The notes under the pieces: generated by a model | Told to the model about the DNA's origin: nothing | What the model saw: the letters and a program-made list of their open reading frames with translations, nothing else | Database searches by the model: none | Shown: positions 55,777 to 64,000 of the stretch, one piece after another | Numbering within the stretch: the stretch's first letter is position 1 | Layout: each line of letters begins with the position of its first letter | Assembly (NCBI RefSeq): GCF_001645105.1 | Contig: NZ_LKEG01000041.1 | Coordinates: 174,408 to 238,407 of the forward strand | Length of the DNA: 64,000 bases | From: Pseudomonas marginalis | GTDB taxonomy: Bacteria > Pseudomonadota > Gammaproteobacteria > Pseudomonadales > Pseudomonadaceae | Reading direction: 5' to 3' | Position numbers and translations under genes: made by a program

Positions 55777-56223
55777 TTAGGGCGCCCTGCTCTTCTCGTA
55801 ACGTACGTCGTCGCCCTCGACCTGCCCCGTCACCGCCCAGCCGAGGCGCCGATAAAACCCGTTGGCACGGACGTGGTCGCGCCCGTCGGTAATCAAAAAC
55901 AGCGTGGCATGGTGTTCAAACAACGCGGCTTCGGCCACCGCCATGAGTTGACGGCCCAGGCCCAGGTTCTCGTGGGTCGGCAACACGAACAGCGCAAATA
56001 CCTCGCCCGTGGCCAGGTCGACCATGCTGAAGGCGGCCGGCTGGCCATTCACTTCAGCGATCCATGCGCAGGGCGCGGCGCGGATGCTATCGGCCAGCAC
56101 CTGCGGGGTGATGCCCAAACCGGCCATCTGCGCGACGCTCAAGTGGTTTTGCACCACTGAAGTACGGATAGTGAACAGCGTATCGACATCGTCCTGTGTC
56201 GCCGCCCGGATCGTTGTTTGCAT
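55777..56223 (-). CDS. GNAT-family N-acetyltransferase
   Basis: A 148-residue acetyltransferase. Motif A is FALFVLPTHENLGLGRQLM, giving the acetyl-CoA pyrophosphate loop, then LITDGRDHVRANGFYRRLGW as motif B. The start MQTTIRAATQDDVDTLF is typical of the family, and GAGG lies seven bases before it. A longer frame upstream is noise from the decayed region. The substrate is unknown. Confidence 0.88.
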   Translation of the reverse strand: MQTTIRAATQDDVDTLFTIRTSVVQNHLSVAQMAGLGITPQVLADSIRAAPCAWIAEVNGQPAAFSMVDLATGEVFALFVLPTHENLGLGRQLMAVAEAALFEHHATLFLITDGRDHVRANGFYRRLGWAVTGQVEGDDVRYEKSRAP

Positions 56224-56300
56224 ACTGGCCTCCCTGATGAAGGTCGCAATTGTATGCAAATACAAACACAGCGATTGTCGTGGATTTGTAAACCTGTGGC

Positions 56301-56420
56301 CTACACCGCATCCCCCTGCTGTTGGCGACGAAACTGCCCCGGCGACAGCTCGGGGGCCTGGTCGATGGGGATGTCTTCCAGGTCCAGGGGATCGCAAGTC
56401 AGTTGAGTAACGCGGGTGCG
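56301..56420 (-). pseudogene. C-terminal remnant of an unidentified gene
   Basis: In a different frame from the FAH-like gene, the minus strand reads [20 protein letters not shown] and LSPGQFRRQQQGDAV before TAG at 56301-56303. It has coding-like composition but no start or upstream continuation. The DIP-x-x-x-x-PEL-SPxQF pattern recalls small antitoxin C-termini (BrnA/DUF4415 type), but the match is weak. It overlaps the end of the FAH-like frame. Confidence 0.4.
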
Positions 56421-56842
56421 CCGCTGGACGGGTGCCCTACCGCACTCACCGGTTGCAGTGCGGTACGCGAAAGCTTTTTCGCCTGGGCTTGCAGGTCGCG
56501 ACGGGTCAGGTCGATGCCGACACCGTACCCCCAGACGTGGGAAAACGCCTGTTCCAGGCTGATGTTCACGCCGCCTTTGCCGATGGCCACCACCCGTTCC
56601 ACTTCGTGGTGCAAGTCGGCGGTCAGCGGCGGATAAGCGATCACGCCTTCGGCCGGCACCACGGCGTCCGCCGGTTTCATGAAGAAGAATGGCGGCTCAC
56701 GGTCCGGGTCATGCCCCATCTCACGCGCGTGCTCGCTGTAGTTGCGGCCCACACAGAACACCCGGCGCAGCGGGAAGCGCGCCGCACTGCCCTGTACCGC
56801 GAGGGATGGGGTTGGGGTGGGTGTCAATACATAGTCAGTCAT
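56399..56842 (-). pseudogene. Truncated fumarylacetoacetate hydrolase-family gene
   Basis: A 147-residue frame whose first 120 residues match the FAH/YcgM-type hydrolase: [51 protein letters not shown], and [20 protein letters not shown]. Family proteins are 215-230 residues. Right after AQAKKL the usual RPWD-containing stretch is missing and the chain resumes as [15 protein letters not shown], then ends. The metal ligand E in HHEVE is intact, but the C-terminal sheet is gone. I read it as a gene with an internal deletion and a lost 3' end. ATG 56842 has GAGG before it. Confidence 0.7.
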
Positions 56843-56908
56843 CGCCTGTTCCTCTTCATTTACCTGGCCCCAGTATGGCGAGGAGCGCCCAGGCGAAGTT
56901 GGACAGGC

Positions 56909-57961
56909 TTACGCAGATTTTGCACTGACCGGTGCTTGCACCTGCTTCTCCGGGTTCAGCAGGCGATAGAGTGGCAAGCACGCCGCCTGGATCAGCAGCA
57001 TGCGGATCACCTGCATCGCCGTCACCAGCGTCACGGCCAGGCCCAGGGCCTCGGCGGTGAGGCTCATTTCCGGTGCGCTGCCGGGCATCATGCCCAGGGC
57101 CAGCGACAACCACGGCATGCCCAACCCGGCGCCGAGCGCCCAGGCAGCCAACGCTGTAGTGATCACCGAAGCGGTCAATAACAGCAGCACCTTGGCCAGC
57201 AGACCCGGCGCACGACGGAAGAAACTGCGGTCAAACGCGACGCCCAATGCACAGCCGATCAGCAACTGCCCGCTGCCGCTGAGCCAGCCCGGCATGCTCA
57301 TCGACAAGTTATTGCAGCCCACCCCCACCGCGCAGATCAGGAACGGCCCGAACGTCCACGGGTTGGGCAGCTTGCATTGCTTGAAACCCAGGGCAGCCAG
57401 CCAGCCCATCGCCAGGATGAAGATCAGCCATGGCCAGATCACCGGCAATGGCGCAGGCGCAGCCACCGCGGGCAGGCCGAAGGTGGCAACGGCAGGAACC
57501 GTCAGCAGGATCAGCAGCAACCGGATGCTGTGGGCGGCCGCGATGAACGCAGTATCCGCCTGCCGTTGGCGCCCCAGGTGCACCATCTCGCTGGAATTGG
57601 CGGGCATCAAGGCGAAGAACGCCGTGCCGAAGGGCACGCCCCAGCGATGCAGGATCAGCACCGAACACAACGCCAGCACCAACGTCAGCAACACGGCCGT
57701 GACGATCAGCCCAAGGTGGGCCGCCACCTGCTGCATCACCGGCAACGTGAAATGACAGCCGATGGCGACCGCCACGATGAGTTGCCCGACGTGGCGCCCA
57801 TGGGGAATCTCCGGCACCCGGCCAACGGCGCAGCGAGTCAGCATCACGGCCACCAGCGAGCCAATCACCCACGGCAATGGCCACCCCGCCCAACTGGCAA
57901 GGCTACCGCCCAGGGCGCCGACGATCAGGGTGACAAGCCAATAGGCGCGAAAGTTGGGCAT
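56909..57961 (-). CDS. AbrB-family (DUF/ammonia monooxygenase-like) membrane protein
   Basis: A 350-residue inner-membrane protein with about ten helices. It is built from two similar halves, each with a glycine/proline-rich entry: GGSLASWAGWPLPWVIGSL near 18-36 and GMPWLSLALGMMPGSAPEMS near 290-310, with NSSEMVHLGRQRQAD in the middle. These are signs of the AbrB family once called ammonia monooxygenase. Function is unknown, possibly transport. It is divergent from the LysR regulator 109 bases away, which probably controls it. Confidence 0.87.
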   Translation of the reverse strand: MPNFRAYWLVTLIVGALGGSLASWAGWPLPWVIGSLVAVMLTRCAVGRVPEIPHGRHVGQLIVAVAIGCHFTLPVMQQVAAHLGLIVTAVLLTLVLALCSVLILHRWGVPFGTAFFALMPANSSEMVHLGRQRQADTAFIAAAHSIRLLLILLTVPAVATFGLPAVAAPAPLPVIWPWLIFILAMGWLAALGFKQCKLPNPWTFGPFLICAVGVGCNNLSMSMPGWLSGSGQLLIGCALGVAFDRSFFRRAPGLLAKVLLLLTASVITTALAAWALGAGLGMPWLSLALGMMPGSAPEMSLTAEALGLAVTLVTAMQVIRMLLIQAACLPLYRLLNPEKQVQAPVSAKSA

Positions 57962-58070
57962 CGTGTGGCACTCGGCATGGAGAAGAATGCCGACAGGTTA
58001 TAGACTTGCCTTCATCACAGAAAATATCTATTTGTGAAGCAACTCATCACACTTTTTTATGCGAGCCCGT

Positions 58071-58970
58071 ATGAACCTGAAAGCGTTGGAGTACTGCGTC
58101 GAAATCGCCCGTCAAGGCAGCTTCACCAAGGCGGCCCAGGCGTTGCACGTGGCACAACCGGCGCTGAGCATGGCGGTGAGTCGCCTGGAAGAGGAGCTGG
58201 GCGTAGCCCTGTTCAATCGTGCCACGCGGCAGATCAGCGTGACGGCCGAGGGGCAATTGTTCCTGGCGCGTGCCGAGGCGTGCCTTGAAGGGTTGGCCGG
58301 TGCCCGGCGTGAATTGCAGGACCTGACCCAGTTGCACAGCGGCGAGATCCGCGTCGGCGTGCCGCCGATGTATGGCATCCGTCATATTCCCGAATTGCTG
58401 ATGCAATTTCGCGCCCGCTACCCCGGCATCGCCATGCATGTGGTGGAAGGCAGCGCCGATGACATCAGCAATCGCCTGGCCACGCGGGACATCGATGTGG
58501 CGCTGCTGGAGTCGCGGCGGGTCGACCCGGATTGGGAGTCGGTGTTGCTCGGCAGTGACGAAATGGTGTTGTGCATGCATGCGCAGCACCCACTGGCGGC
58601 AGCGTCGTCCATCCCGGCCGCGCGCTTGCAGGACGAGCCGATGCTGGTGTTCGACAACACCTTCCTGCAGCGCCATCTGCTGGACGCCTTTTGCAGCGCG
58701 GCTCGGGTTCGGTTCAGCATTGCCCTGGAGAGTAATTTCGTGCCGCTGGTGATTACCGCCACCCGCAGCGGAATGGGCATATCCACCCTGCTGCGCTCAG
58801 TGCAGGAGCAGGAACCCGGGCTCGCGGGTGTTTCTTTCGAGCCCGCGCAGTTCATGCACTTCAACCTGTGCTGGCGCGCCAACGAGTACCTGTCCCAGGC
58901 CAATCAGCGATTTATTGAAACGGCAAAGGCGTATTTCCAGGACGATGACCGCTCACCGTTGTCGGGCTAA
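58071..58970 (+). CDS. LysR-family transcriptional regulator
   Basis: A 299-residue LysR protein. The helix-turn-helix is at 1-60 (MNLKALEYCVEIARQGSFTK, AAQALHVAQPALSMAVSRLE) and the effector domain begins near 87 with SGEIRVGVPP. ESRRVDPDWESVLLG and SGMGISTLLRSVQEQEPG follow. Two start codons are close, 58059 and 58071; the second opens with the standard family start. It faces away from the AbrB-family gene, and LysR regulators usually control such a divergent neighbour. Confidence 0.92.
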   Translation: MNLKALEYCVEIARQGSFTKAAQALHVAQPALSMAVSRLEEELGVALFNRATRQISVTAEGQLFLARAEACLEGLAGARRELQDLTQLHSGEIRVGVPPMYGIRHIPELLMQFRARYPGIAMHVVEGSADDISNRLATRDIDVALLESRRVDPDWESVLLGSDEMVLCMHAQHPLAAASSIPAARLQDEPMLVFDNTFLQRHLLDAFCSAARVRFSIALESNFVPLVITATRSGMGISTLLRSVQEQEPGLAGVSFEPAQFMHFNLCWRANEYLSQANQRFIETAKAYFQDDDRSPLSG

Positions 58971-58974
58971 GCGG

Positions 58975-59310
58975 TCACTTACGCGCGACTTTATAGCGCA
59001 CGCAATCCTGGTAGAAACCCTGGCGAATCGCCTCAGGCTTGAGCCGCGAGCGGCTGTCGTAGGTTTGTTCGGTGATGCCCATGGCCATCATGCGCATCCA
59101 CGATTTATTGAATTTCATGGATTGGATCTTCTGCCGCGCCGCATACAGCGACACCCCGGACAACTTGAGCTCCTGGGCCCTGGCGGCGGTGCCGGCGCCC
59201 CAACTGCACATGTACTTGTCACCTTCGCGCAGCTCCCGTGCCTGCACGGCAGCCGCGCCGCCGGCCAGGGAGCAGGCGATCAGCATGATTACAACAGTGC
59301 GCATTTGCAT
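58975..59310 (-). CDS. Small secreted protein of unknown function
   Basis: A 111-residue exported protein. Signal peptide RTVVIMLIACSLAGGAAAVQA is followed by RELREGDKYMCSWGAGTAAR, helical KSWMRMMAMGITEQTYDSRS and a C-terminal FYQDCVRYKVARK. Two cysteines in the mature part could pair. AGG is five bases before the ATG at 59310. I do not recognise the family. It is 85 bases before the end of the TonB-receptor gene on the same strand and converges with the LysR gene. Confidence 0.75.
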   Translation of the reverse strand: MQMRTVVIMLIACSLAGGAAAVQARELREGDKYMCSWGAGTAARAQELKLSGVSLYAARQKIQSMKFNKSWMRMMAMGITEQTYDSRSRLKPEAIRQGFYQDCVRYKVARK

Positions 59311-59395
59311 CCCCACCTAACCACCTGAAAATAAAAGCGATTCTGGCGAGGATTTTGTTACAAGGGGGCCATTAAAGTGCCTTATTTGCCCCTTA

Positions 59396-61897
59396 TCACC
59401 ACTGGTAAGTCGCACTTGCCTGCACGGTGCGCTGCGAGCCATACCAGCACCACGAGTAGGAATAGCAGGACGCGACATACTCTTTATTCGCCAGGTTGGT
59501 GGCGTTGAGGGCCAAACGCAGGTTGTCCTTGAGGTGGGTAATGTTCGGGATGTCGTAGTGCACCGCTGCGTCAAACAGGGTATAGCCCGGCACTTTGAGG
59601 GTGTTGGCGGTATCGCCCCAGGACGAACCGACATATCGCGCGCCTGCGCCAACGCCGAAGCCCTTGAGCTGGCCGTCGTGGAAGGTGTAGTCGGCCCACG
59701 CGGAGGCGGTGTGGCGCGGCACGCCGTACGTGGTGGTGCCTTCGGCAGCGATGGCCGGGCCTACGCCGATGTCGCTGATGGGCGCATAACGCACGGTGTT
59801 GTTGGACTTGCTGAGGCGGTTGTCCAGGTAGGCATAGGCGGCGGTGATGTCCAGGTTATCGTTGAGGCTGGCCTTGCCTTCCAGTTCAAAGCCACGCGAT
59901 TGCACTTCGCCGTCCTGGCTCTGGCAACGGCCGGTGCCACACAGGTGAGTGGGGTCCGGGTCGGTGGTCAGCACGTTGGTCTGGCGCAGGTCGAAAATAG
60001 CTGCAGTGATAAAGCTGTTGCTGCCCGGCGGCTGGTACTTGATGCCGATTTCATACTGCTTGCCTTCGGTCGGCTTGAACACCGAACCGCCGTAACCGGT
60101 ACCCGATTGCGGGTTGAACGACTCCGCGTAGCTGGCATACGGCGCCAGGCCGTTATCGAAGAGGTAAACCAGGCCGATACGGCCGGTGAACGCCTTGCTG
60201 TCCAGGGACGACTTGCTCTTGGCACCGCTGCTGAGGGTCTGCGTGCTGTTATCGGTGCTGGCCCAGTCATACCGACCGCCCAGCAGCAACACCCATTTGT
60301 CCCACTTCATCTGCTCTTGCAGGTACACACCGGTCTGTTCGCTGCGCGAGGTGCCATCGGTGGTGTAGGCCGGCACGGGGACCGCCGCGCCATACACCGG
60401 ATTGAAAATATCCAGGGTCGGGCCTGCGGTGTAGACGCCTGACCCGGACAGGGTGTCGGTGCTGGTGTTCTGGTAGTCGAGCCCCATCAACAAGGTGTGC
60501 TGCAGCGGGCCGGTGTCGAATTTGGCCTGCAACTGGTTGTCGAGAGTGTAGGCATCCATGTTGACATCGCTGGCGATGGTCGAACGGCGAATGGTGCGGT
60601 AATCCGTCTGCAGGTAGTTGCTGTAGAGGCTGCGATACTGGCCTTCGCTGCGCAGGTAGCGCGCATTCTGGCGTACGGTCCACACGTCATCGAAGTGATG
60701 CTCGAACGCCCAGCCAATGGAGTAGTACTCGCGGTCGCTTTTCTCGAAGTTCTTTTCGCCATCGTAGAAATCCACATCGATGCTGCGCCCGGTCGGGCTA
60801 TGCAGCACCGAGCCCCAGGCCGGCACCGAACCGTAGGACGCACCTTTGGGGTCCTTCTGGAAATGCCCGAGCAGGGTCAGCGAGGTGGCGTCGTCCGGGC
60901 GCCAGGTGAAGGCGCTGGACAATGACTGACGGCGCGTCTCGGTGTGCTCTACCTGGCCATCCGCATCGTCGAAAAGCCCAGCGACACGGTAGGAATACAC
61001 GCCCTGATCGTCCAGCGGGCCACTCAAGTCGAAGGTGGTGCGCGTCTTGTTAAAGGTGCCGTATTCCACACCCACTTCGTGAAACGGCGTGTCCAGCGGG
61101 CGCTTGCTGACCATGTTGATGACCCCGCTCGGCGTGCCCTGCCCGTACAACACAGACGCCGGGCCGCGCAGCACTTCCACGCGCTCCAGGTCGAAGGCGT
61201 CTTTCTGCGGCAAGGCGTCACGGCTCGATGGCATGCGCAGGCCATCGAGGTAGGTGGCCGGGGAGAAACCGCGGATGGTCAACTGGTCGAGACGCGACGC
61301 GGTGGCGCCACGGGTTTCCGGGATGACGGCGGCGCTGTAGCGCAGGATCTGGTTGAGGCTCTCGGCGTTTTGCGCACGCATCTGGTCTTTGGTGACGATG
61401 GAAATCGACTGCGGGGTTTCGATCAGCGCGGTATCGGTCTTGGTGCCCGACACGCTGCGCGTGGCCACATAGCCGGACACCGGCCCGGTCGGGCTTTCGC
61501 TCTGGTAGGCGCCGCTGATGGTGGTGGCCTGCAGCTCCATGGCGCCGCCGGTCTCCGGGATGGCTTCCAGACGGTAGCGATCGGCGGAGATCTTCAACGC
61601 TTGCAAACCGCTGCCGGTGAGCAACTGGTTCAGCGCCACATCGGTGTCGTATGGACCGCTCAATCCCTTGCTGCGCTTGCCCCGGGTCAAGCTTGCATCG
61701 AATGCCAGTACCAACCCCGCCTGCTCGACCAGGCTATTGAGCGCCTGGCTCAAGTCACCGGCAGGAATCGAGAAGCTGCGCACGGTGCTACTGCTCTCTT
61801 CGGCGAAGGAGGACTGGACGGTGAGCAACGGCACGGCGGCAAAAGCCATCGCCACTGACAGGGCCAGTGGATGCAAGGGACGAGCGAGACGCGACAT
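59396..61897 (-). CDS. TonB-dependent siderophore receptor with STN signalling domain (FhuA/FoxA-like)
   Basis: An 833-residue outer-membrane receptor. Signal peptide to about residue 32, STN secretin/TonB short N-terminal domain at 39-113 (FSIPAGDLSQALNSLVEQAG), plug at about 155-290 (IETPQSISIVTKDQM, RGPASVLYGQGTPSGVINMV), and a 22-strand barrel. The barrel ends in CYSYSWCWYGSQRTVQASAT and YQW. The cysteine-bracketed loop before the last strand is typical of hydroxamate receptors such as FhuA and FoxA. An STN domain normally signals to a FecR-type anti-sigma factor, but no fecIR pair is adjacent. The ligand is probably a hydroxamate siderophore. Confidence 0.9.
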   Translation of the reverse strand: MSRLARPLHPLALSVAMAFAAVPLLTVQSSFAEESSSTVRSFSIPAGDLSQALNSLVEQAGLVLAFDASLTRGKRSKGLSGPYDTDVALNQLLTGSGLQALKISADRYRLEAIPETGGAMELQATTISGAYQSESPTGPVSGYVATRSVSGTKTDTALIETPQSISIVTKDQMRAQNAESLNQILRYSAAVIPETRGATASRLDQLTIRGFSPATYLDGLRMPSSRDALPQKDAFDLERVEVLRGPASVLYGQGTPSGVINMVSKRPLDTPFHEVGVEYGTFNKTRTTFDLSGPLDDQGVYSYRVAGLFDDADGQVEHTETRRQSLSSAFTWRPDDATSLTLLGHFQKDPKGASYGSVPAWGSVLHSPTGRSIDVDFYDGEKNFEKSDREYYSIGWAFEHHFDDVWTVRQNARYLRSEGQYRSLYSNYLQTDYRTIRRSTIASDVNMDAYTLDNQLQAKFDTGPLQHTLLMGLDYQNTSTDTLSGSGVYTAGPTLDIFNPVYGAAVPVPAYTTDGTSRSEQTGVYLQEQMKWDKWVLLLGGRYDWASTDNSTQTLSSGAKSKSSLDSKAFTGRIGLVYLFDNGLAPYASYAESFNPQSGTGYGGSVFKPTEGKQYEIGIKYQPPGSNSFITAAIFDLRQTNVLTTDPDPTHLCGTGRCQSQDGEVQSRGFELEGKASLNDNLDITAAYAYLDNRLSKSNNTVRYAPISDIGVGPAIAAEGTTTYGVPRHTASAWADYTFHDGQLKGFGVGAGARYVGSSWGDTANTLKVPGYTLFDAAVHYDIPNITHLKDNLRLALNATNLANKEYVASCYSYSWCWYGSQRTVQASATYQW

Positions 61898-62150
61898 GGG
61901 AAATCCTGCGTAAGGGAGGTTCTATTAACCATGACGGCCATGTCGGGAAATCGGGCAAGGATGAGAGCGATTTTTATTTGAGACGTGCGAATGCAATCAG
62001 GTTTATCGCTTTTTTGTGTAGCCGTTTAGCTGGGTTTCTCGCGGATTTTCCCGCTGTGTAGTCGGCCTTTTCTGAATTTCTCAACCGTTCATCCAGCCGC
62101 TTTTTGCTGCGGCATGCTCCGACGCCTTGCCCTCTGTCGAGACGTCACGG

Positions 62151-64000
62151 ATGACCCACGCTTCCCACATTGCCCTGATCGAACATGAACTGGACGGCTT
62201 TCATCAAAGCCTGGTGATTTATCGCCAGCAGATGGGCGCGTGGTATTCGCGTGCGCTGGACGCCGTGAGCCATGGGCTGGACATGCCGTCGTTGTTGGGG
62301 ATGGACCGGGTGTTGCGGGTGGGGGATGCGCAGCAATCGGTGAGCCTTTCCGATGCTGACTTTTCGACCGTGACCCGCTGCCCGGTGGGCGGCGAGCTGA
62401 AGATCGAGAGCCTGTTCGAGTCGGTGTATGACGTGCCGATTGGCAATATCCCGGTCGAGGTCATCGGGCTGGATGATGGCAGTTCCACCGTGATCATGCT
62501 GGATGAACAGGGCAAGGGCTCGCACCACTGCGCGGCGGGCGAGCGCTATCAGGTGCGGGTGCAGGGCGGGGTGTCCGAGGAACAGGTCGACGCGCTGTTT
62601 GCCTCTTACGCCGGGCTGACCGGGGATCTGGAGCGGTGGCTTCGGGAGCAGTGGTCTGGCTTCAAACCGCACTGGGAACGCTCAACCGCCAGTGCAATTG
62701 GCAGCGGCCTGTTGGCGGGCAGTTGGGCGGCGATTCGTGATGTGTGGGACAGCATCAAGCTGGTGCAGGCGATTCTTGAAGACCCGCTGAAGTACGTCGA
62801 GCAGTTGGGCACCGAAGCGGCCAAGTTGGCGCAGATCGCCACCGATGCGCCCAAGGTCATGGAAAAGGCCATGTTGCTGGCCAGTGACGAGGCAGCGCTG
62901 TACCTGATGTTGCGCACGGCGATGATCTGGTTGGATGCATTGCCACCCAGTGAAATAGCGAAAGTGGCGGCTGGGTTTGTGGTGTCGCTGCTGATCGACT
63001 TGGTGATTGGCGTGGTGTTGACCATCGCCTTGCCGGCGGCGGGTGTGGCGTATTTGAGTCTGCGGTTGGTCAAGTATGGGGCGCAGATTCTTGATGCAGC
63101 GGTGAGCTTTGTTAAGGGTCTTTTGGCGATTCTGACAAAGTTCATGCAGGCCATGGATCGCTATAAGGCGGTCGCGGTTCGCGGGGTGGTCGGCGCGCTC
63201 AAGCAAGGCACGATGCAGATGCGCTGGAAGGCGCGGCAGAACGCGGTGCTGAAGCAGAAAGAGCCTGTGGATGATGTGCCGGCTGCTGCTCGCAATCCCA
63301 ACGGGGATGCGGCTGCCTCTTCCGACAAAACAGCCACTAACGGTTGCCCGGTGTCGATGGTCACCGGCGAGGAACTGCTGACGCTGACCGATGGGGCGTT
63401 GGGCGGGGTGTTGCCGTTTGAGTGGACGCGCTTGTACCGCACCAGTGCGGTGGAAATGGATTGTGGGTTGGGGTTTGGTTGGAGTCACTCGCTGGCGCAT
63501 CGGCTGAGTGTTTCCGGTGATTCGGTGGTGTGGACCGATCATGAAAATCGGTCGACTGCCCTGCCCTTGCCTACGGTTTCTCGGCCTGCGATTACCAATA
63601 GTTTGGCGGAAGCGGCGATTTATCTGGGTGCTGTCCCCGATGAGTTGGTGCTGGCGCAGGCGTCACGGTTCTACCACTTTCGCGACGGTGTGCTGACGGC
63701 GATCAGCGATGCGTATGACAACCGGTTGCGCATTTCCCGCAATTATCTGGGGCAGATTGAGCGGCTGGATAACGGTGTCGGGCGTTCGTTGTTTTTGCGT
63801 TATGCGTCGGGGCGGATCGTGGCGGTGGATTATCAGATCCATCGGGCCACGGGTCTTGAGCCTTTTGTCTGGGTAACGGAACAGAACGTTGTTTCCTACG
63901 CGTATGACGGTGCTGGGCGACTGGTTTCTGCGACCAATGCTGTCGGTGAACGCGAGGTTTATCGGTACGACGAACAGCACGTCATTCTTGAGCGTGGTTT
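62151..64000 (+). CDS. Rhs/DUF6531 polymorphic toxin, N-terminal part (runs off the window)
   Basis: The frame starts with ATG at 62151 and is open to the last base, giving 616 residues with no stop. Residues 1-190 form a soluble N-terminal domain of unknown fold, about 195-270 is a helical stretch, and 272-305 is strongly hydrophobic (FVVSLLIDLVIGVVLTIALP). DUF6531 starts near 397 (GCPVSMVTGEELLTLTDGAL), and YD/RHS-type repeats follow (YDNRLRISRNYLGQIERLDN, YDGAGRLVSATNAVGEREVY). It resembles Tse5-type type VI effectors. The toxin tip and immunity gene are beyond the edge. No PAAR or VgrG gene is seen upstream. Confidence 0.88.
   Translation, partial: MTHASHIALIEHELDGFHQSLVIYRQQMGAWYSRALDAVSHGLDMPSLLGMDRVLRVGDAQQSVSLSDADFSTVTRCPVGGELKIESLFESVYDVPIGNIPVEVIGLDDGSSTVIMLDEQGKGSHHCAAGERYQVRVQGGVSEEQVDALFASYAGLTGDLERWLREQWSGFKPHWERSTASAIGSGLLAGSWAAIRDVWDSIKLVQAILEDPLKYVEQLGTEAAKLAQIATDAPKVMEKAMLLASDEAALYLMLRTAMIWLDALPPSEIAKVAAGFVVSLLIDLVIGVVLTIALPAAGVAYLSLRLVKYGAQILDAAVSFVKGLLAILTKFMQAMDRYKAVAVRGVVGALKQGTMQMRWKARQNAVLKQKEPVDDVPAAARNPNGDAAASSDKTATNGCPVSMVTGEELLTLTDGALGGVLPFEWTRLYRTSAVEMDCGLGFGWSHSLAHRLSVSGDSVVWTDHENRSTALPLPTVSRPAITNSLAEAAIYLGAVPDELVLAQASRFYHFRDGVLTAISDAYDNRLRISRNYLGQIERLDNGVGRSLFLRYASGRIVAVDYQIHRATGLEPFVWVTEQNVVSYAYDGAGRLVSATNAVGEREVYRYDEQHVILERG

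Noticed and set aside
59361..59394. Terminator after the TonB receptor gene
   Set aside because: AAGGGGC and GCCCCCTT can pair on the minus strand, but part of the stem is separated by an 18-base loop and no U run follows.
61898..62150. Fur box before the TonB receptor gene
   Set aside because: The best candidate, GATGAGAGCGATTTTTATT near 61959-61977, matches only about 10 of 19 consensus positions by eye, too few to claim.

Overview
The window looks like chromosomal DNA of a Pseudomonas of the fluorescens group. Three things point there. The GC content and codon use are high and even. Interspersed REP/REPIN elements with a GTGGGAGGGGGCTTGC core occur every few kilobases. The block ldcA - dnaQ - rnhA - methyltransferase - gloB - mltD - two solute-binding proteins - two permeases - double ATPase matches what I know of the P. 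aeruginosa PA1818-PA1807 order. No tRNA, rRNA, insertion sequence, prophage or CRISPR array was seen.

Layout. 1-7.6 kb: the tail of a LysR regulator, a GNAT acetyltransferase, an Orn/Lys/Arg decarboxylase, the methyltransferase-rnhA-dnaQ operon on the minus strand, then divergent gloB and the murein hydrolase mltD. 7.8-21.6 kb: two paralogous peptide ABC transporter operons of the NppA1A2BCD/YejABEF type (SBP-SBP-permease-permease-double ATPase, then SBP-permease-permease-double ATPase), separated by a single-domain parvulin. 21.7-27.7 kb: a 3-hydroxybutyrate module made of an HbcR-like sigma-54 activator, a GntP permease, 3-hydroxybutyrate dehydrogenase and acetoacetyl-CoA synthetase, with a clear -24/-12 promoter and candidate activator sites. 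27.8-30.6 kb: a hybrid sensor kinase and a second parvulin.

30.7-37.4 kb (minus strand): a catabolic cluster with a polar-amino-acid-type ABC transporter, RidA, an IclR regulator, a DSD1/D-threonine-aldolase-fold PLP enzyme and a PfkB kinase. I interpret it as D-glucosaminate (oxidised glucosamine) or D-amino-acid use. 37.7-39.9 kb: small secreted and thioredoxin-like proteins, then a TerC/CBS membrane protein. 40.3-49.3 kb: a tetritol (erythritol/threitol) cluster with a SorC regulator and RpiB-type isomerase divergent from a ribose-type ABC transporter, an SDR, a zinc alcohol dehydrogenase and a split DhaK/DhaL kinase. The expected end product is D-erythrose 4-phosphate.

49.5-62 kb: SohB peptidase, a histidine phosphatase with an SCP2 protein, an ECF sigma / anti-sigma / periplasmic CpxP-like unit headed by a WXXGXW-repeat protein, a PAS-GGDEF protein, several small or decayed genes, an AbrB-family membrane protein next to a divergent LysR, and an STN-containing TonB-dependent receptor. 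62.15 kb to the end: the first 616 codons of an Rhs/DUF6531 polymorphic toxin, cut by the window edge.

The most unusual items are the duplicated peptide-transport operons, the sigma-54 control region interrupted by a REPIN, a frameshifted small gene under the 5' end of the GGDEF gene, a possible small RNA locus with nested inverted repeats near 55.3-55.5 kb, and the decayed FAH-family gene.
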